Source: CAKUFA01 sp963627465 (GTDB lineage Bacteria; Bacillota; Clostridia; Christensenellales; Aristaeellaceae). Taken from it: a stretch of 9,406 nucleotides of DNA. Position numbers and translations under genes: made by a program. Under the pieces are notes generated by a model, which saw only the letters and a list, made by a program, of their open reading frames with translations, did no database searches and was not told the DNA's origin. The stretch lies in contig CAVGBO010000025.1 of NCBI GenBank assembly GCA_963627465.1, forward strand, positions 1 through 9,406. Reading direction: 5' to 3'. Shown here in pieces: positions 1 to 6,986 of the stretch; positions within the stretch are counted from its first letter, which is position 1, and the number at the start of each line of letters is the position of its first letter.

Positions 1-100
1 CTTTCCTTGCTGCTCCCGGCACTTTCTCCACACCCTCGCCAGCCATGGCGGTGGTGGCACCCTCGCTGATCCCCTCGGTGCTCTCTTTGGTGAAGAGAAT
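1..100 (-). repeat. Left arm of a perfect 100-bp inverted repeat
   Basis: The reverse complement of positions 1-100 is identical, base for base, to 7279-7378. This arm is the 3' end of the intact sugar transferase gene. The match stops abruptly at position 100 on the inner side. On the outer side it runs off the window, so the true repeat may be longer. Confidence 0.97.
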
Positions 101-1429
101 CAAAACCGTGGCAAAAATGAGTTTCAAATCCGCCACAATGCTGGGGCTGGCGATGTACATCAAGTCCATTTGCAGCTTGTTGTAGGGGCTGGTGTTGTAC
201 TTGCCGTACACCTGGGCATAGCCGGTAAGCCCGGCCTTGGCCTGCAGCCGCAGGCTGAACTCAGGCATCTCCTGCTCGTACTGCCTGGCGATTTCCGGCC
301 GCTCCGGCCGGGGACCTACCACGCTCATGCTGCCTGCAAGGATGTTGAACAGCTGGGGCAGTTCATCCAGCCGGCAGGCACGGATCACCCGCCCCACAGG
401 GGTGATTCGGCTGTCCTTTTCGCCGGTGGATAGCCGGGGAATGCCGTCCTTTTCCGCATCCACCCGCATGCTGCGGAACTTCAGGATTTTGAATTCCTTG
501 CCGTCCTTGGTCAGCCGGGTCTGCTTGTAGAACACCGGCCCGCCGTCCTGCGCCTTCACGGCAATGGCCACCACTGCCATCAAGGGACTGGTCACAAGAA
601 TGGCCGCTGCGCTGGCCACCACGTCAAAGGCACGCTTGATCAGCAGGAATTCCGGGGAGGGATTGTACCGCCCCACTTGCAGCAGAGGCAGGTGGAACAT
701 GTGCATCCGCTTGGCACCGCTCATGATCACGTCGCCAATGCGGGGGATGACGTAGACGCTGACCCGGTTGGCAATGCAGTACTTGAGGATCTGGTTCCGC
801 TCGTGGCTCTGCACACCGCTGAGGAACACAGCGTCCATGCCCTTCAGCATCTGCATGTTTGCTGCCATGCATTCCTCTGCCGTGCAGGTGGCGACTACGT
901 GGAACTTGCGATTCAGCCCGTATTGCCCGAACAGGTCTTCCATGCCCCGTTCCAGATCATAGACCACCACGGTTTTCTGCCCGGCGAAGTGACGGAAATA
1001 CCAGTGGTGTGCGCCCTTGCACCAGGCAAGGCTCAGGATGATCTGCCCGGCCAGTGCCGCCAAGGCAGGCAGCATGTTGGGGAAGCTTCCGCTCATGAGC
1101 CACAGGATCAGGAACATGAAGCCGTCCGCCATGATGATGCTCATCAGCTGGCTGAGGAACACATCGGATATCCGCTTGATGCTGAGCAGAAATGCGTCGT
1201 ATACCCGGGCAAAGAAGCAATACAGCACCACAAACATGCCGATGACCACGGTCGACCGAATGAACGACGGGAACATCAGCACCTGATGGGTGTAGTACAG
1301 GAACCAGCAGCAGCTCAGCGGGATGGTCATGAGCAGCACGTTCAGTATTTTGATGAAACGAACGGATACATCATGCCACAGCCCGGTTGCCGGCCGTTCT
1401 GAACTTCCTTGTCCCTTTGATGCGCGCAT
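1..1429 (-). CDS. Polyprenyl-phosphate sugar-1-phosphate transferase (partial, 3' end off window)
   Basis: Membrane enzyme of the bacterial sugar transferase family, which moves a hexose-1-phosphate from a nucleotide sugar onto undecaprenyl phosphate to begin exopolysaccharide or glycan assembly. The frame is open for 476 codons to the window edge. The copied 3' end at 7279-7389 suggests only three more residues (AAE) and then stop, so about 479 aa. The N-terminal half has hydrophobic membrane segments (about residues 28-47, 60-75, 95-113, 120-136) and then a nucleotide-binding-like middle domain (about 150-230). The C-terminal catalytic domain starts near 262 and shows KFRSM (317-321), the catalytic-type DELPQL (355-360) and GSMSVVGPRPE (366-376). 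The ATG lies 20 nt after the ABC exporter stop without a clear ribosome binding site, so it is last in the operon and probably coupled. Family assignment is firm; the sugar and the glycan are unknown. Confidence 0.93.
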   Translation of the reverse strand, partial: MRASKGQGSSERPATGLWHDVSVRFIKILNVLLMTIPLSCCWFLYYTHQVLMFPSFIRSTVVIGMFVVLYCFFARVYDAFLLSIKRISDVFLSQLMSIIMADGFMFLILWLMSGSFPNMLPALAALAGQIILSLAWCKGAHHWYFRHFAGQKTVVVYDLERGMEDLFGQYGLNRKFHVVATCTAEECMAANMQMLKGMDAVFLSGVQSHERNQILKYCIANRVSVYVIPRIGDVIMSGAKRMHMFHLPLLQVGRYNPSPEFLLIKRAFDVVASAAAILVTSPLMAVVAIAVKAQDGGPVFYKQTRLTKDGKEFKILKFRSMRVDAEKDGIPRLSTGEKDSRITPVGRVIRACRLDELPQLFNILAGSMSVVGPRPERPEIARQYEQEMPEFSLRLQAKAGLTGYAQVYGKYNTSPYNKLQMDLMYIASPSIVADLKLIFATVLILFTKESTEGISEGATTAMAGEGVEKVPGAARK

Positions 1430-1449
1430 AACTTTCGCAACAACCCCTA

Positions 1450-3180
1450 TCATTCCATCAGCATTTCTGCTAGATAACCGTTTTTCTTGCCGGAGAGGGC
1501 TTCGATGCTTCCCTGTTCTGCCACCTTGCCGTCTTCCAGCACCACCGCATAGTCCGCCATGGATACGGTAGAACCATGGTGGGCAATGATCACCACGCCG
1601 GCATCCTTGCCTAGGGAAGCGATTACGTCATGGAAGGCGGTTTCGCTTTCGTAGTCCAGGGCACTGGTGGCTTCGTCCAGCACGATCAGGCTGGGATGCC
1701 CCAGCAGCACCCGTGCCAGCACAATCCGCTGCCGTTCACCGCCGGAAAGGCGAATGCCTCGGTCGCCCAGGGTAGTGTCCAATCCATCCGGCAGCTGGGA
1801 CACAAAGCCCCACGCCATGGCCTTCTTCAGGGCGGCGATCAGTGTTTCATCATCTGCCCCCGGGTGGAACCGTGTCAGGTTCTCCCGAACAGAAGCGTTC
1901 AGGATCAGCGGATCCTGGGGCACATAGCCCACCTGCTTCCGCCATGCACGAATGTTGGCGGAGGTGAGCTGCTTGCCATCCACCTGAATACTGCCTGCTT
2001 TGGGCAGCAGAAAACCCAATAGCAGGTTCACCGCCGTGGTTTTGCCTGCACCGTTGCGCCCAAGGAGCGCCAGCTTTTCCCCACGCTTCAGGCTGAAGGT
2101 GACCCCTCGCAGGGTTTCCTCCTCAGCATCCCGGTAGGAGAAGTGCACATCCTTGAAGCAGGTTTCCTGCCAAGGGGAGAAGTCTTCCTCCGTCTCGGCT
2201 GCATCCGCTTCCGGCTGCATTTCCTGCAGGGCTTCGGTCAGCTTCTCATAGGCAGGCACACAGCTGTTGATGCCCTGAATCCGCCCTTGGAAGCCGGAGA
2301 AAATCGGCCACAGGCGGGCGAACACGTACACCAGCACCACCAGCCGGTCGGTTTCCACCTTCATGCCCAGGGTGCACACCAGATACACCAGGGCAATCAT
2401 CACTGCCGCCGCCAGGGAATACACAACCCCGGGAACAGAGCTCTGCCGCACGTACTTCATGCGGGCAGTCTTGAAGGATTCGCTGATGTTGCGGAACAGG
2501 GCGGCATGCTCCTGCTCCACCCCGTAGGCACGGACTTCCTTGATGCTTGCCAGCTGATTTTGCAATTCGCCGTAGAATTCCCGGCTGATGCGGATCATCT
2601 CATCCCCGTAGGTGCGGGATTTCTTCCGCAGGGGCTTGAAGACCATCAGCATGCATGCACCCATCAGGCACACCAGTGCGGTGACCGGCAGGCTCATCAT
2701 CAGGGCAATGACCAGCTGCACCGCAGCGGATACAATGCTGGCAAGGAAGTGAATCACTTCGGCAATGCCGTAGCTTACCTGCCCGCACTGGGAGGTAAAC
2801 AGGTTGATGATGTCCGTGTCCTTCCGTGCCGTCAGGCTCTCCCAGCTGGCGCCGGAGACGGCTGTGTACAGCTTCTCCCGGAGCGCCATGCCGGTTTCCT
2901 CAATGAAGGCGTTTTCACGGATGCTGAGGGAGCGGGAAAGCAGGGCTTTCACCGTTACCAGCAGCACATAGCCCACCAGCAGCATACCCACCTGCAGGGG
3001 ATAGGAGAAAGCCATGAACCATGACGGCAGGCGGCTGTCGCCGATTTGCAGCATGTTCAGCAGGGGAATGAGCATCACAATGCCGATGCCGCTGAGGATG
3101 GATACGCCGATGTTCCAGAAGAGAATGGTGAGGAAGGATTTCCGATCCGTTTTCCAGATTGCCTGAAGCAATGGTTTCAT
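1450..3180 (-). CDS. ABC exporter, fused membrane and ATPase domains
   Basis: A 576-aa half-transporter that presumably exports the modified peptide. The N-terminal membrane domain (about residues 1-300) has hydrophobic segments near 18-45, 62-80, 143-181 and 253-295. The ATPase domain carries Walker A GRNGAGKT (374-381), a Q-loop in YVPQDP (419-424), signature LSGGE (478-482), Walker B LIVLDEA (498-504) and an H-loop histidine in AHH (533-535), so it looks catalytically complete. There is no N-terminal C39 peptidase domain, unlike many bacteriocin exporters, so leader removal must be done by another protein. The ATG is 7 nt after the kinase stop, with GGAGGAG inside the end of the kinase gene, which suggests coupled translation. 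The family is certain; the peptide cargo is inferred from the operon. Confidence 0.95.
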   Translation of the reverse strand: MKPLLQAIWKTDRKSFLTILFWNIGVSILSGIGIVMLIPLLNMLQIGDSRLPSWFMAFSYPLQVGMLLVGYVLLVTVKALLSRSLSIRENAFIEETGMALREKLYTAVSGASWESLTARKDTDIINLFTSQCGQVSYGIAEVIHFLASIVSAAVQLVIALMMSLPVTALVCLMGACMLMVFKPLRKKSRTYGDEMIRISREFYGELQNQLASIKEVRAYGVEQEHAALFRNISESFKTARMKYVRQSSVPGVVYSLAAAVMIALVYLVCTLGMKVETDRLVVLVYVFARLWPIFSGFQGRIQGINSCVPAYEKLTEALQEMQPEADAAETEEDFSPWQETCFKDVHFSYRDAEEETLRGVTFSLKRGEKLALLGRNGAGKTTAVNLLLGFLLPKAGSIQVDGKQLTSANIRAWRKQVGYVPQDPLILNASVRENLTRFHPGADDETLIAALKKAMAWGFVSQLPDGLDTTLGDRGIRLSGGERQRIVLARVLLGHPSLIVLDEATSALDYESETAFHDVIASLGKDAGVVIIAHHGSTVSMADYAVVLEDGKVAEQGSIEALSGKKNGYLAEMLME

Positions 3181-3187
3181 TCAGGCG

Positions 3188-4237
3188 TTACTCCTCCAGC
3201 AAACCCAGCTCACGGAACTTGGCGAGGAGCACATCCAAATCCTTGGATGCGGTCGCTTCATCCACGTCAAATTCGGCCAGCATGGCAGCTAGCAGATCCT
3301 CCCGGGAAACGGCATTCTCCAGCTGCCGGAACACAAAGGCAGAAACCTCATTGAGCACCGCCGTACCGTCAAACTTGGCAATGTTATCCCCCGTGGGCAT
3401 GATCATGTACTCGTCCACCACACTGCGCAGGACGAAGCCCTTCTTGATCTTCATGTCTTCTTGTTCCTCTCTGATTTGTTCCGGGTGATGAAAGAGCACA
3501 TCGTGAATCACTTGTGCGTCCTCGGCCGTCATGCCGCAGAACACCCGGTACACAGGCACTAGGCGAATCATCCGCCGGACGTTGGCCAGCGCCAAGGCAG
3601 CCGTATCCGTATCCCACATGGGGATGAAGGTCTGCTGTGCCAGCACCTGCCGTGCCTGATGCGGGGTCAGCCTGCGGATGTAGTTGGCAGGTGAGCGCCG
3701 CACTTCCAGAATGCACTTGAGGGGCACTTCCGTATCACGGAAGATTTGCTCCTTGCCGTCCCAGGGCACGCCGCAGGCGGTGCAGCCGTTCTGCTCCAGC
3801 CGAATGGCCGGCCTGTCGCCGCTGATCCAGCTTGCGCCCAAGCCTTCCACCCATGCGCCTGCCCGGGTGGACTTGCCCATGCCGCTCTTGCCGGTAAAGG
3901 CCACGGCAAAGCCATCCTTCTCCACGCAGGCCGCATGGAGGGAGACAATGCCCTCATGGCAGAAGCGGCACTCAAAGGCGGTGCGCAAAAGGAAGCGGTC
4001 GTTTTCAATCGCTTCCTCCGTCATGCCGTCAAACTGCTTCTCCATGTGCCGGTAATCGGCGCTGACCTTCAAGGCAGCCGGAACACGGCTGTTCTTCAGG
4101 CGGTATAGCCAGTTGCCGTCTGCATGGCGGAAAATCGAAATTTCTTTGGCTTCTGCAACCTGTTCGAACCCGGTAGGCGATTCTGACTGAACAGGCATAC
4201 CTTTGATTTGCTGTTGCAGTGTGTCAAACAGACTCAT
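3188..4237 (-). CDS. HprK-like kinase fused to a PqqD-type peptide-recognition domain
   Basis: A 349-aa two-domain protein. Residues about 85-250 resemble the catalytic core of HPr kinase: VSLHAACV (98-105), the P-loop GKSGMGKST (116-124) and ISGDRPAIR (138-146). The N-terminal domain of true HPr kinase is absent, so it is not the housekeeping enzyme. Residues about 262-349 look like PqqD, the small winged-helix fold that binds RiPP leader peptides, with KGFVLRSVVDEYMIMPTGD at the start of the domain and a C-terminal acidic helical part. HprK-like kinases phosphorylate the peptide in some lasso peptide systems (known); here phosphorylation of the precursor or of another partner is inferred. 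The start is supported by GAAAGGA about 8 nt upstream. It follows precursor D by 72 nt and precedes the ABC exporter by 7 nt. A diverged paralogue begins at 8815 on the other strand. Confidence 0.88.
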   Translation of the reverse strand: MSLFDTLQQQIKGMPVQSESPTGFEQVAEAKEISIFRHADGNWLYRLKNSRVPAALKVSADYRHMEKQFDGMTEEAIENDRFLLRTAFECRFCHEGIVSLHAACVEKDGFAVAFTGKSGMGKSTRAGAWVEGLGASWISGDRPAIRLEQNGCTACGVPWDGKEQIFRDTEVPLKCILEVRRSPANYIRRLTPHQARQVLAQQTFIPMWDTDTAALALANVRRMIRLVPVYRVFCGMTAEDAQVIHDVLFHHPEQIREEQEDMKIKKGFVLRSVVDEYMIMPTGDNIAKFDGTAVLNEVSAFVFRQLENAVSREDLLAAMLAEFDVDEATASKDLDVLLAKFRELGLLEE

Positions 4238-4309
4238 GAAGCAGTCCTTTCGATTTTATTGAAGCAATACAAGGCTTAGGCGTTACCACGTGCTGGTTCA
4301 CACGAAGGA

Positions 4310-4474
4310 TTACCTAGTTGCATACTGCCCATCCGGAGTTGGAATGGTGCAACCAGTTGGGCCCTCATTTGTAACAGATTCGCCGGACGTGCAGTCTCCG
4401 CTGCGTGCAACCACCTGATCCTTGTACTGGAACTTCACAACCTCCACAATGGGAGCTTCGTAAGCCTTCTTCAT
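4310..4474 (-). CDS. RiPP-type precursor peptide D (54 aa)
   Basis: Fourth and last precursor of the array. The leader (residues 1-26) begins MKKAYEAPIVEVVKF and ends YKDQVVARSG, close to precursors A and B (21 of 26 positions as in A). The core is unlike the others and contains two cysteines (28 and 41) with 13 residues between them, rich in Gly, Thr, Ser and Pro, ending in QYATR. The first cysteine is one residue later than in A-C, where it follows SG directly. The start ATG has GGAGG 7 nt upstream. The frame is open 22 codons further up, but that extension lies before the ribosome binding site and is not conserved. Function as a maturase substrate is inferred from leader conservation and position between the maturase and the recognition-domain gene. 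Confidence 0.85.
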   Translation of the reverse strand: MKKAYEAPIVEVVKFQYKDQVVARSGDCTSGESVTNEGPTGCTIPTPDGQYATR

Positions 4475-4517
4475 AGCATTTCCTCCGTTCTTGATTTTTC
4501 TGTTGCTGCGGGCGTGT

Positions 4518-4657
4518 TTAGTTCTTGTGTTCAAGTTCATGCCAATTATCGCAATCGTTCTGGCCTATGGGGCCTATTTCTCCATACTTATTGATGCATC
4601 CGCTGGTCGCGACCACCTGATCCTTATACTCGAACTTCACAACTTCAACGCTGGGGG
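4518..4657 (-). CDS. RiPP-type precursor peptide C (5' end lost in N gap)
   Basis: The visible part starts inside the leader at PSVEVVKFEYKDQVVATSG, matching precursors A and B, so only about the first eight residues (expected MKKVYETP) fall in the gap. The core has two cysteines with 14 residues between them (first one right after SG, second in NDCDNW) and ends in HELEHKN before TAA at 4518-4520. The expected missing coding sequence (about 22 nt) plus a ribosome binding site is longer than the ten N, so the gap length is a placeholder. Same inferred role as the other precursors. Confidence 0.82.
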
Positions 4658-4667
4658 NNNNNNNNNN
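4658..4667. other. Assembly gap (10 N)
   Basis: Ten undetermined bases lie inside the precursor array, at the start of precursor C. Sequence is lost here: the start codon and ribosome binding site of precursor C at least, and possibly whole extra precursor copies. Confidence 0.99.
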
Positions 4668-4686
4668 ATACAGAGCAGTACCACCG

Positions 4687-4833
4687 TCAGTTCAGCGGAC
4701 GTATGGGAGTCGGTTTGCTACAGGGATTCCCTTCTAGTCTGTACTCGGTCTGACATCCGCTCTGTGCAACAACCTGATCCTTGTACTCGAACTTCACAAC
4801 TTCAACGCTAGGAGTTTCGTAAACTTTCTTCAA
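4687..4833 (-). CDS. RiPP-type precursor peptide B (48 aa, TTG start)
   Basis: Second precursor. The leader is nearly identical to that of A (25 of 27 positions including the first cysteine): MKKVYETPSVEVV, then FEYKDQVVAQSG. The core has two cysteines (27 and 38) with ten residues between them, the shortest spacing of the four, and ends in PTPIRPLN. I chose the TTG at 4831-4833 because it aligns exactly with the ATG of the other precursors and has GGGAG at 4841-4845, 7 nt upstream. An in-frame ATG eight codons further up (4855-4857) has no good ribosome binding site and would add residues the siblings lack. Confidence 0.83.
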   Translation of the reverse strand: MKKVYETPSVEVVKFEYKDQVVAQSGCQTEYRLEGNPCSKPTPIRPLN

Positions 4834-4866
4834 GATATTTCTCCCGCCCTTCTTCATTTCACGGTC

Positions 4867-5028
4867 TCAGAGCATATTCGTCTGTCCAGACTGACTCCAC
4901 GTACATGAATTGTCGGCAGGTGCTCTGTTTTTCATCCACTGCTTTTGACATCCACTCTGTGCAACAACCTGATCCTTGTACTGGAACCTCACAACTTCCA
5001 CACTGGGGGTCTCGTAAACCTTCTTCAT
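4867..5028 (-). CDS. RiPP-type precursor peptide A (53 aa)
   Basis: First precursor after the maturase (63 nt downstream of its stop). The leader is MKKVYETPSVEVVRF followed by QYKDQVVAQSG (to residue 26). The core has two cysteines (27 and 42) with 14 residues between them, two tryptophans, and a C-terminus of GQTNML. The ATG has AAGGAGG about 8 nt upstream. The leader is shared with B, C and D and, in pattern, with the plus-strand precursor E (basic start, aromatic-x-x-Pro, VVAxSG). No signal peptide or membrane segment is seen, so it is probably modified in the cytoplasm and exported by the ABC protein. Confidence 0.86.
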   Translation of the reverse strand: MKKVYETPSVEVVRFQYKDQVVAQSGCQKQWMKNRAPADNSCTWSQSGQTNML

Positions 5029-5091
5029 AGTGCGTTCCTCCTTTGTACCACGGTTCTATTCAAGCCGCTCCATAAGCGGCATGAAATCAAG

Positions 5092-6240
5092 TTATGTTGT
5101 AGGGACTTTTATCAAGCCTTCCGCCACCATCCGTTTGCCCCACCGGCAAACACTGGGGCTGGCGTGTCCGATAGGTGCACCAGCAGCGTGCTCGGACACG
5201 CAGTGCTTGCACACATCCCGATAGTAGCACCCTTCACACTCTGCCGGCCGCTGAAAGTTTAGCGCAATCTGGTTGATGCGCTGCCAGCTTTCCGCAAAGC
5301 CAAGCTGCCGAACATCTGCCGGTTCGCAAGGGAAGGTGTTGCAGGGGCGCATCTGCCCTTGCCAGTCTACCGAAAAGGAGCTTCGACCTGCGCCGCAGCG
5401 CACACCCTTTACGGATGTATCTCCGGTAGAAGGCGGATCAGGCAGGCTGTCCGGGTCACATTCCGGCTCGATTTCCTTGCCGGAAAGGGTTCGCTGGAGC
5501 TTCATCATGGAGACGTAAGTCTCTACGTCAGCATCGGCTGTCTTGCGCCCCGTCTCTTCTCGCGGGGCAACGATCCCGGAATTGATGCTGGCATGGAAGC
5601 CTTCCTCGTGCAGCAGGCGAATCACTGCCAGCCCATCGGTCATGAAGGCGTTGGGGGTTACGGCAATGCTCAGGGGAATTTGCATATCCCGCAGGCGGCG
5701 AAGGTTCTCCATCACCCTGCCGAACATTCGGTGCCCGGTGACTCGCTCGTAGGCATCCTCACTGGCACCGTACAGGGTTACCTGTATGCCCGCCGGCGGA
5801 TGCGCCTTGAAGAATGCCGCCATGTCCGCATCCATGAGGATGCCGTTGGACAGCACGCTGGTTTCCACGCCCATGCCCGCCAGGTACAGATACAGCTCCC
5901 GAAAGCCGGGGTAGGTCAGGCACTCGCCGCCTGTGACACGGGCGTACATCATGCCCGCATCCACCGCCTGGCGCATGATGGATTTCCACGTGTCCGTGGG
6001 GATCAGCGCTGCGCCGTGCATCTGCTCCTTGTGCAGGTGGACATAGCACATCTTGCAATCCAGATTGCACAGGGGCGTCAGCTCAAAGGTGCCGGAAATG
6101 GGGACGTTCTTGTCCCTGGCTTTGAAGCTCAGGAAGCGGCGAACCGCATCATACCGGCGGTAGTCCGTAATGCCCTGGGCATCCAGCTGCGCCAACAGTT
6201 CCCGCAGGGATTGGGGCTGCTGATTTTCCTCCATGGGCAT
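5092..6240 (-). CDS. Radical SAM/SPASM peptide maturase
   Basis: A 382-aa enzyme that should cleave S-adenosylmethionine at a 4Fe-4S cluster and install a radical-based modification on the precursor peptides. The radical SAM cysteines are C58, C62 and C65 (CNLDCKMC), followed by the TGGE-type SAM-binding motif (TGGECLTYPGF). The C-terminal SPASM domain has a first cysteine in VRCGAGRSSF, a GX4C element (GQMRPC), then CX2CX5CX2C (CEGCYYRDVCKHC) and a last cysteine in SVCRW, enough to hold auxiliary clusters. The N-terminal 45 residues do not look like a PqqD domain; recognition is probably supplied by the kinase-PqqD fusion. The ATG at 6240 overlaps the peptidase stop (TGATG) with GGAGG 5 nt upstream, so translation is coupled. 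The frame is open 20 codons further up, but that extension lies inside the peptidase gene. The exact cross-link type cannot be read from sequence. Confidence 0.93.
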   Translation of the reverse strand: MPMEENQQPQSLRELLAQLDAQGITDYRRYDAVRRFLSFKARDKNVPISGTFELTPLCNLDCKMCYVHLHKEQMHGAALIPTDTWKSIMRQAVDAGMMYARVTGGECLTYPGFRELYLYLAGMGVETSVLSNGILMDADMAAFFKAHPPAGIQVTLYGASEDAYERVTGHRMFGRVMENLRRLRDMQIPLSIAVTPNAFMTDGLAVIRLLHEEGFHASINSGIVAPREETGRKTADADVETYVSMMKLQRTLSGKEIEPECDPDSLPDPPSTGDTSVKGVRCGAGRSSFSVDWQGQMRPCNTFPCEPADVRQLGFAESWQRINQIALNFQRPAECEGCYYRDVCKHCVSEHAAGAPIGHASPSVCRWGKRMVAEGLIKVPTT

Positions 6241-6764
6241 CACTTCCTCCATCCAAGCTTTCGCAATGTACGTCCTGCCAGTGCCTTGCATTTCCACCAA
6301 AGCCGCCGCAGGGGCAGACCTGCCATCCAGACCCGGCCAAAGCCTCGGGCAAGGGGCGTATCAAAGGGAATGCGTCTGCCGTTCCGCTCTGCCTCCGTCA
6401 CCAGACCCAACACACAGTCAAGGGGCATCCACGGGTCAGGGTTCCAGCAATGGTCGCCCAAGGTTTGCACACGATCTTTCTCCATGCGCCGAACACGGTG
6501 CACCACGTACCGACCGGCAGGGTACTCAAAGAGCACCACATCTCCACGCTTCACCGGGCGGGTCATCGGAATGATGGACACCAAGTCCCGATTGCGCCGG
6601 ATGAGGGGGCGCATGCTGTCCCCATCCAAGGGGATACGCATGGGCAGCACCGTGCCGCTCCGTGCCAGTGCGTGCCACTGAGCGATGGAGATGCAACGTG
6701 TTTCTTCCTTGAAGGGATGATTCGCAGTCTGCTGCGCTTCACCTGCACCTTGAATCGTGGGCAA
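6240..6764 (-). CDS. S26/S24-like serine peptidase, soluble, TTG start
   Basis: A 174-aa protein of the signal-peptidase-like fold. It has the nucleophile motif DGDSM (Ser50), a basic RGD strand (RPVKRGDVVLFEY, 69-81), VVHRV with His89 where bacterial signal peptidases usually have lysine, and TLGD (101-104) with a later aspartate (Asp110). The Ser-His-Asp pattern is that of the SipW/ER-type branch. No clear membrane anchor is seen, unusual for true signal peptidases. First gene of the operon; its stop overlaps the maturase start. Because the exporter has no protease domain, this is the best candidate for leader removal (inferred). The TTG start at 6762-6764 is chosen because AGGAG (6770-6774) lies 5 nt upstream and no ATG fits. 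Regulation is probably through the promoter and structured leader at 6821-7099. Confidence 0.83.
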   Translation of the reverse strand: MPTIQGAGEAQQTANHPFKEETRCISIAQWHALARSGTVLPMRIPLDGDSMRPLIRRNRDLVSIIPMTRPVKRGDVVLFEYPAGRYVVHRVRRMEKDRVQTLGDHCWNPDPWMPLDCVLGLVTEAERNGRRIPFDTPLARGFGRVWMAGLPLRRLWWKCKALAGRTLRKLGWRK

Positions 6765-6820
6765 AACCTCTCCTCTTCAGCACATTCCTTCATTCAGGAA
6801 GATGGGGTGAACCTGCAAAA

Positions 6821-6953
6821 GCGGAGAACCTTTTCGGCGCATGGAGCTTACCAATCCGGCGTTTCCTATAGCTTCGCCCTCCGACTTTCAGGCTGCACTT
6901 TCGCACAGACCCGTCTCGGCAATCATTGCTCCATATGCCTCATCGTTCTCCGC
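6821..6953 (-). ncRNA. Putative structured 5' leader RNA (unassigned)
   Basis: On the transcribed minus strand a 9-bp perfect stem joins 6945-6953 to 6821-6829. Inside it a 7-bp stem joins 6928-6934 to 6841-6847, a 6-bp hairpin (two G-U pairs) with a GAAA tetraloop sits at 6893-6908, and a GGCG/CGCC stem joins 6875-6878 to 6858-6861. The GAAA loop exists only on the minus strand, which is also the transcribed one. The segment GCGAAGCTATAGG recalls part of c-di-GMP-I riboswitches, but the rest of that consensus is missing. It ends about 56 nt before the peptidase start, a position suited to riboswitch-like control. The class is unknown. Confidence 0.45.
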
Positions 6954-6986
6954 ACCGCTGAACCCAGACGTGTGTTTTGTTGGATG

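Larger units (their letters stand above)
4397..5028 (-). repeat. Tandem array of four near-identical leader-coding repeats
   Basis: The roughly 78-bp leader-coding parts recur at 4951-5028, 4756-4833, 4599-4657 (cut by the N gap) and 4397-4474, in the same orientation and about 150-200 bp apart. The core-coding segments between them share little apart from the cysteine codons. The array looks like tandem gene duplication followed by diversification of cores. Such repeats favour recombination and also cause short-read assemblies to break, which fits the N gap inside it. Confidence 0.85.

Noticed and set aside
2143..3024. Plus-strand open frame (293 codons) opposite the ABC exporter
   Set aside because: Antisense to a complete ABC exporter. 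Composition is dominated by His, Gln and Gly, typical of a shadow frame.
3188..5028. Lasso peptide cluster, because of the HprK-like kinase, PqqD domain, S26-like peptidase and short precursors
   Set aside because: No asparagine-synthetase-like cyclase or transglutaminase-like protease is present, and two radical SAM/SPASM enzymes are. The cores carry paired cysteines rather than a Gly/Ser start with an acidic ring residue.
4397..5028. CRISPR-like spaced repeats
   Set aside because: The repeats are protein-coding leaders, about 78 bp long with irregular spacing, each preceded by a ribosome binding site and followed by an open core.
6241..6300. Longer N-terminus for the minus-strand maturase starting at 6300
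   Set aside because: It would overlap the peptidase by 60 nt and lacks a ribosome binding site. The ATG at 6240 has GGAGG and aligns with the start of maturase 2.
5359..6681. Long plus-strand open frame (440 codons) opposite the maturase and peptidase
   Set aside because: It is antisense to two genes with clear catalytic motifs, and its product is rich in His, Arg and Gln without any recognisable domain. It is a GC-rich shadow frame.
6821..6953. c-di-GMP-I, cobalamin, lysine, TPP, SAM or M-box riboswitch
   Set aside because: Apart from GCGAAGCTATAGG and the GAAA hairpin, which recall c-di-GMP-I, the conserved blocks of these families are not found by eye. It is left as an unassigned structured RNA.
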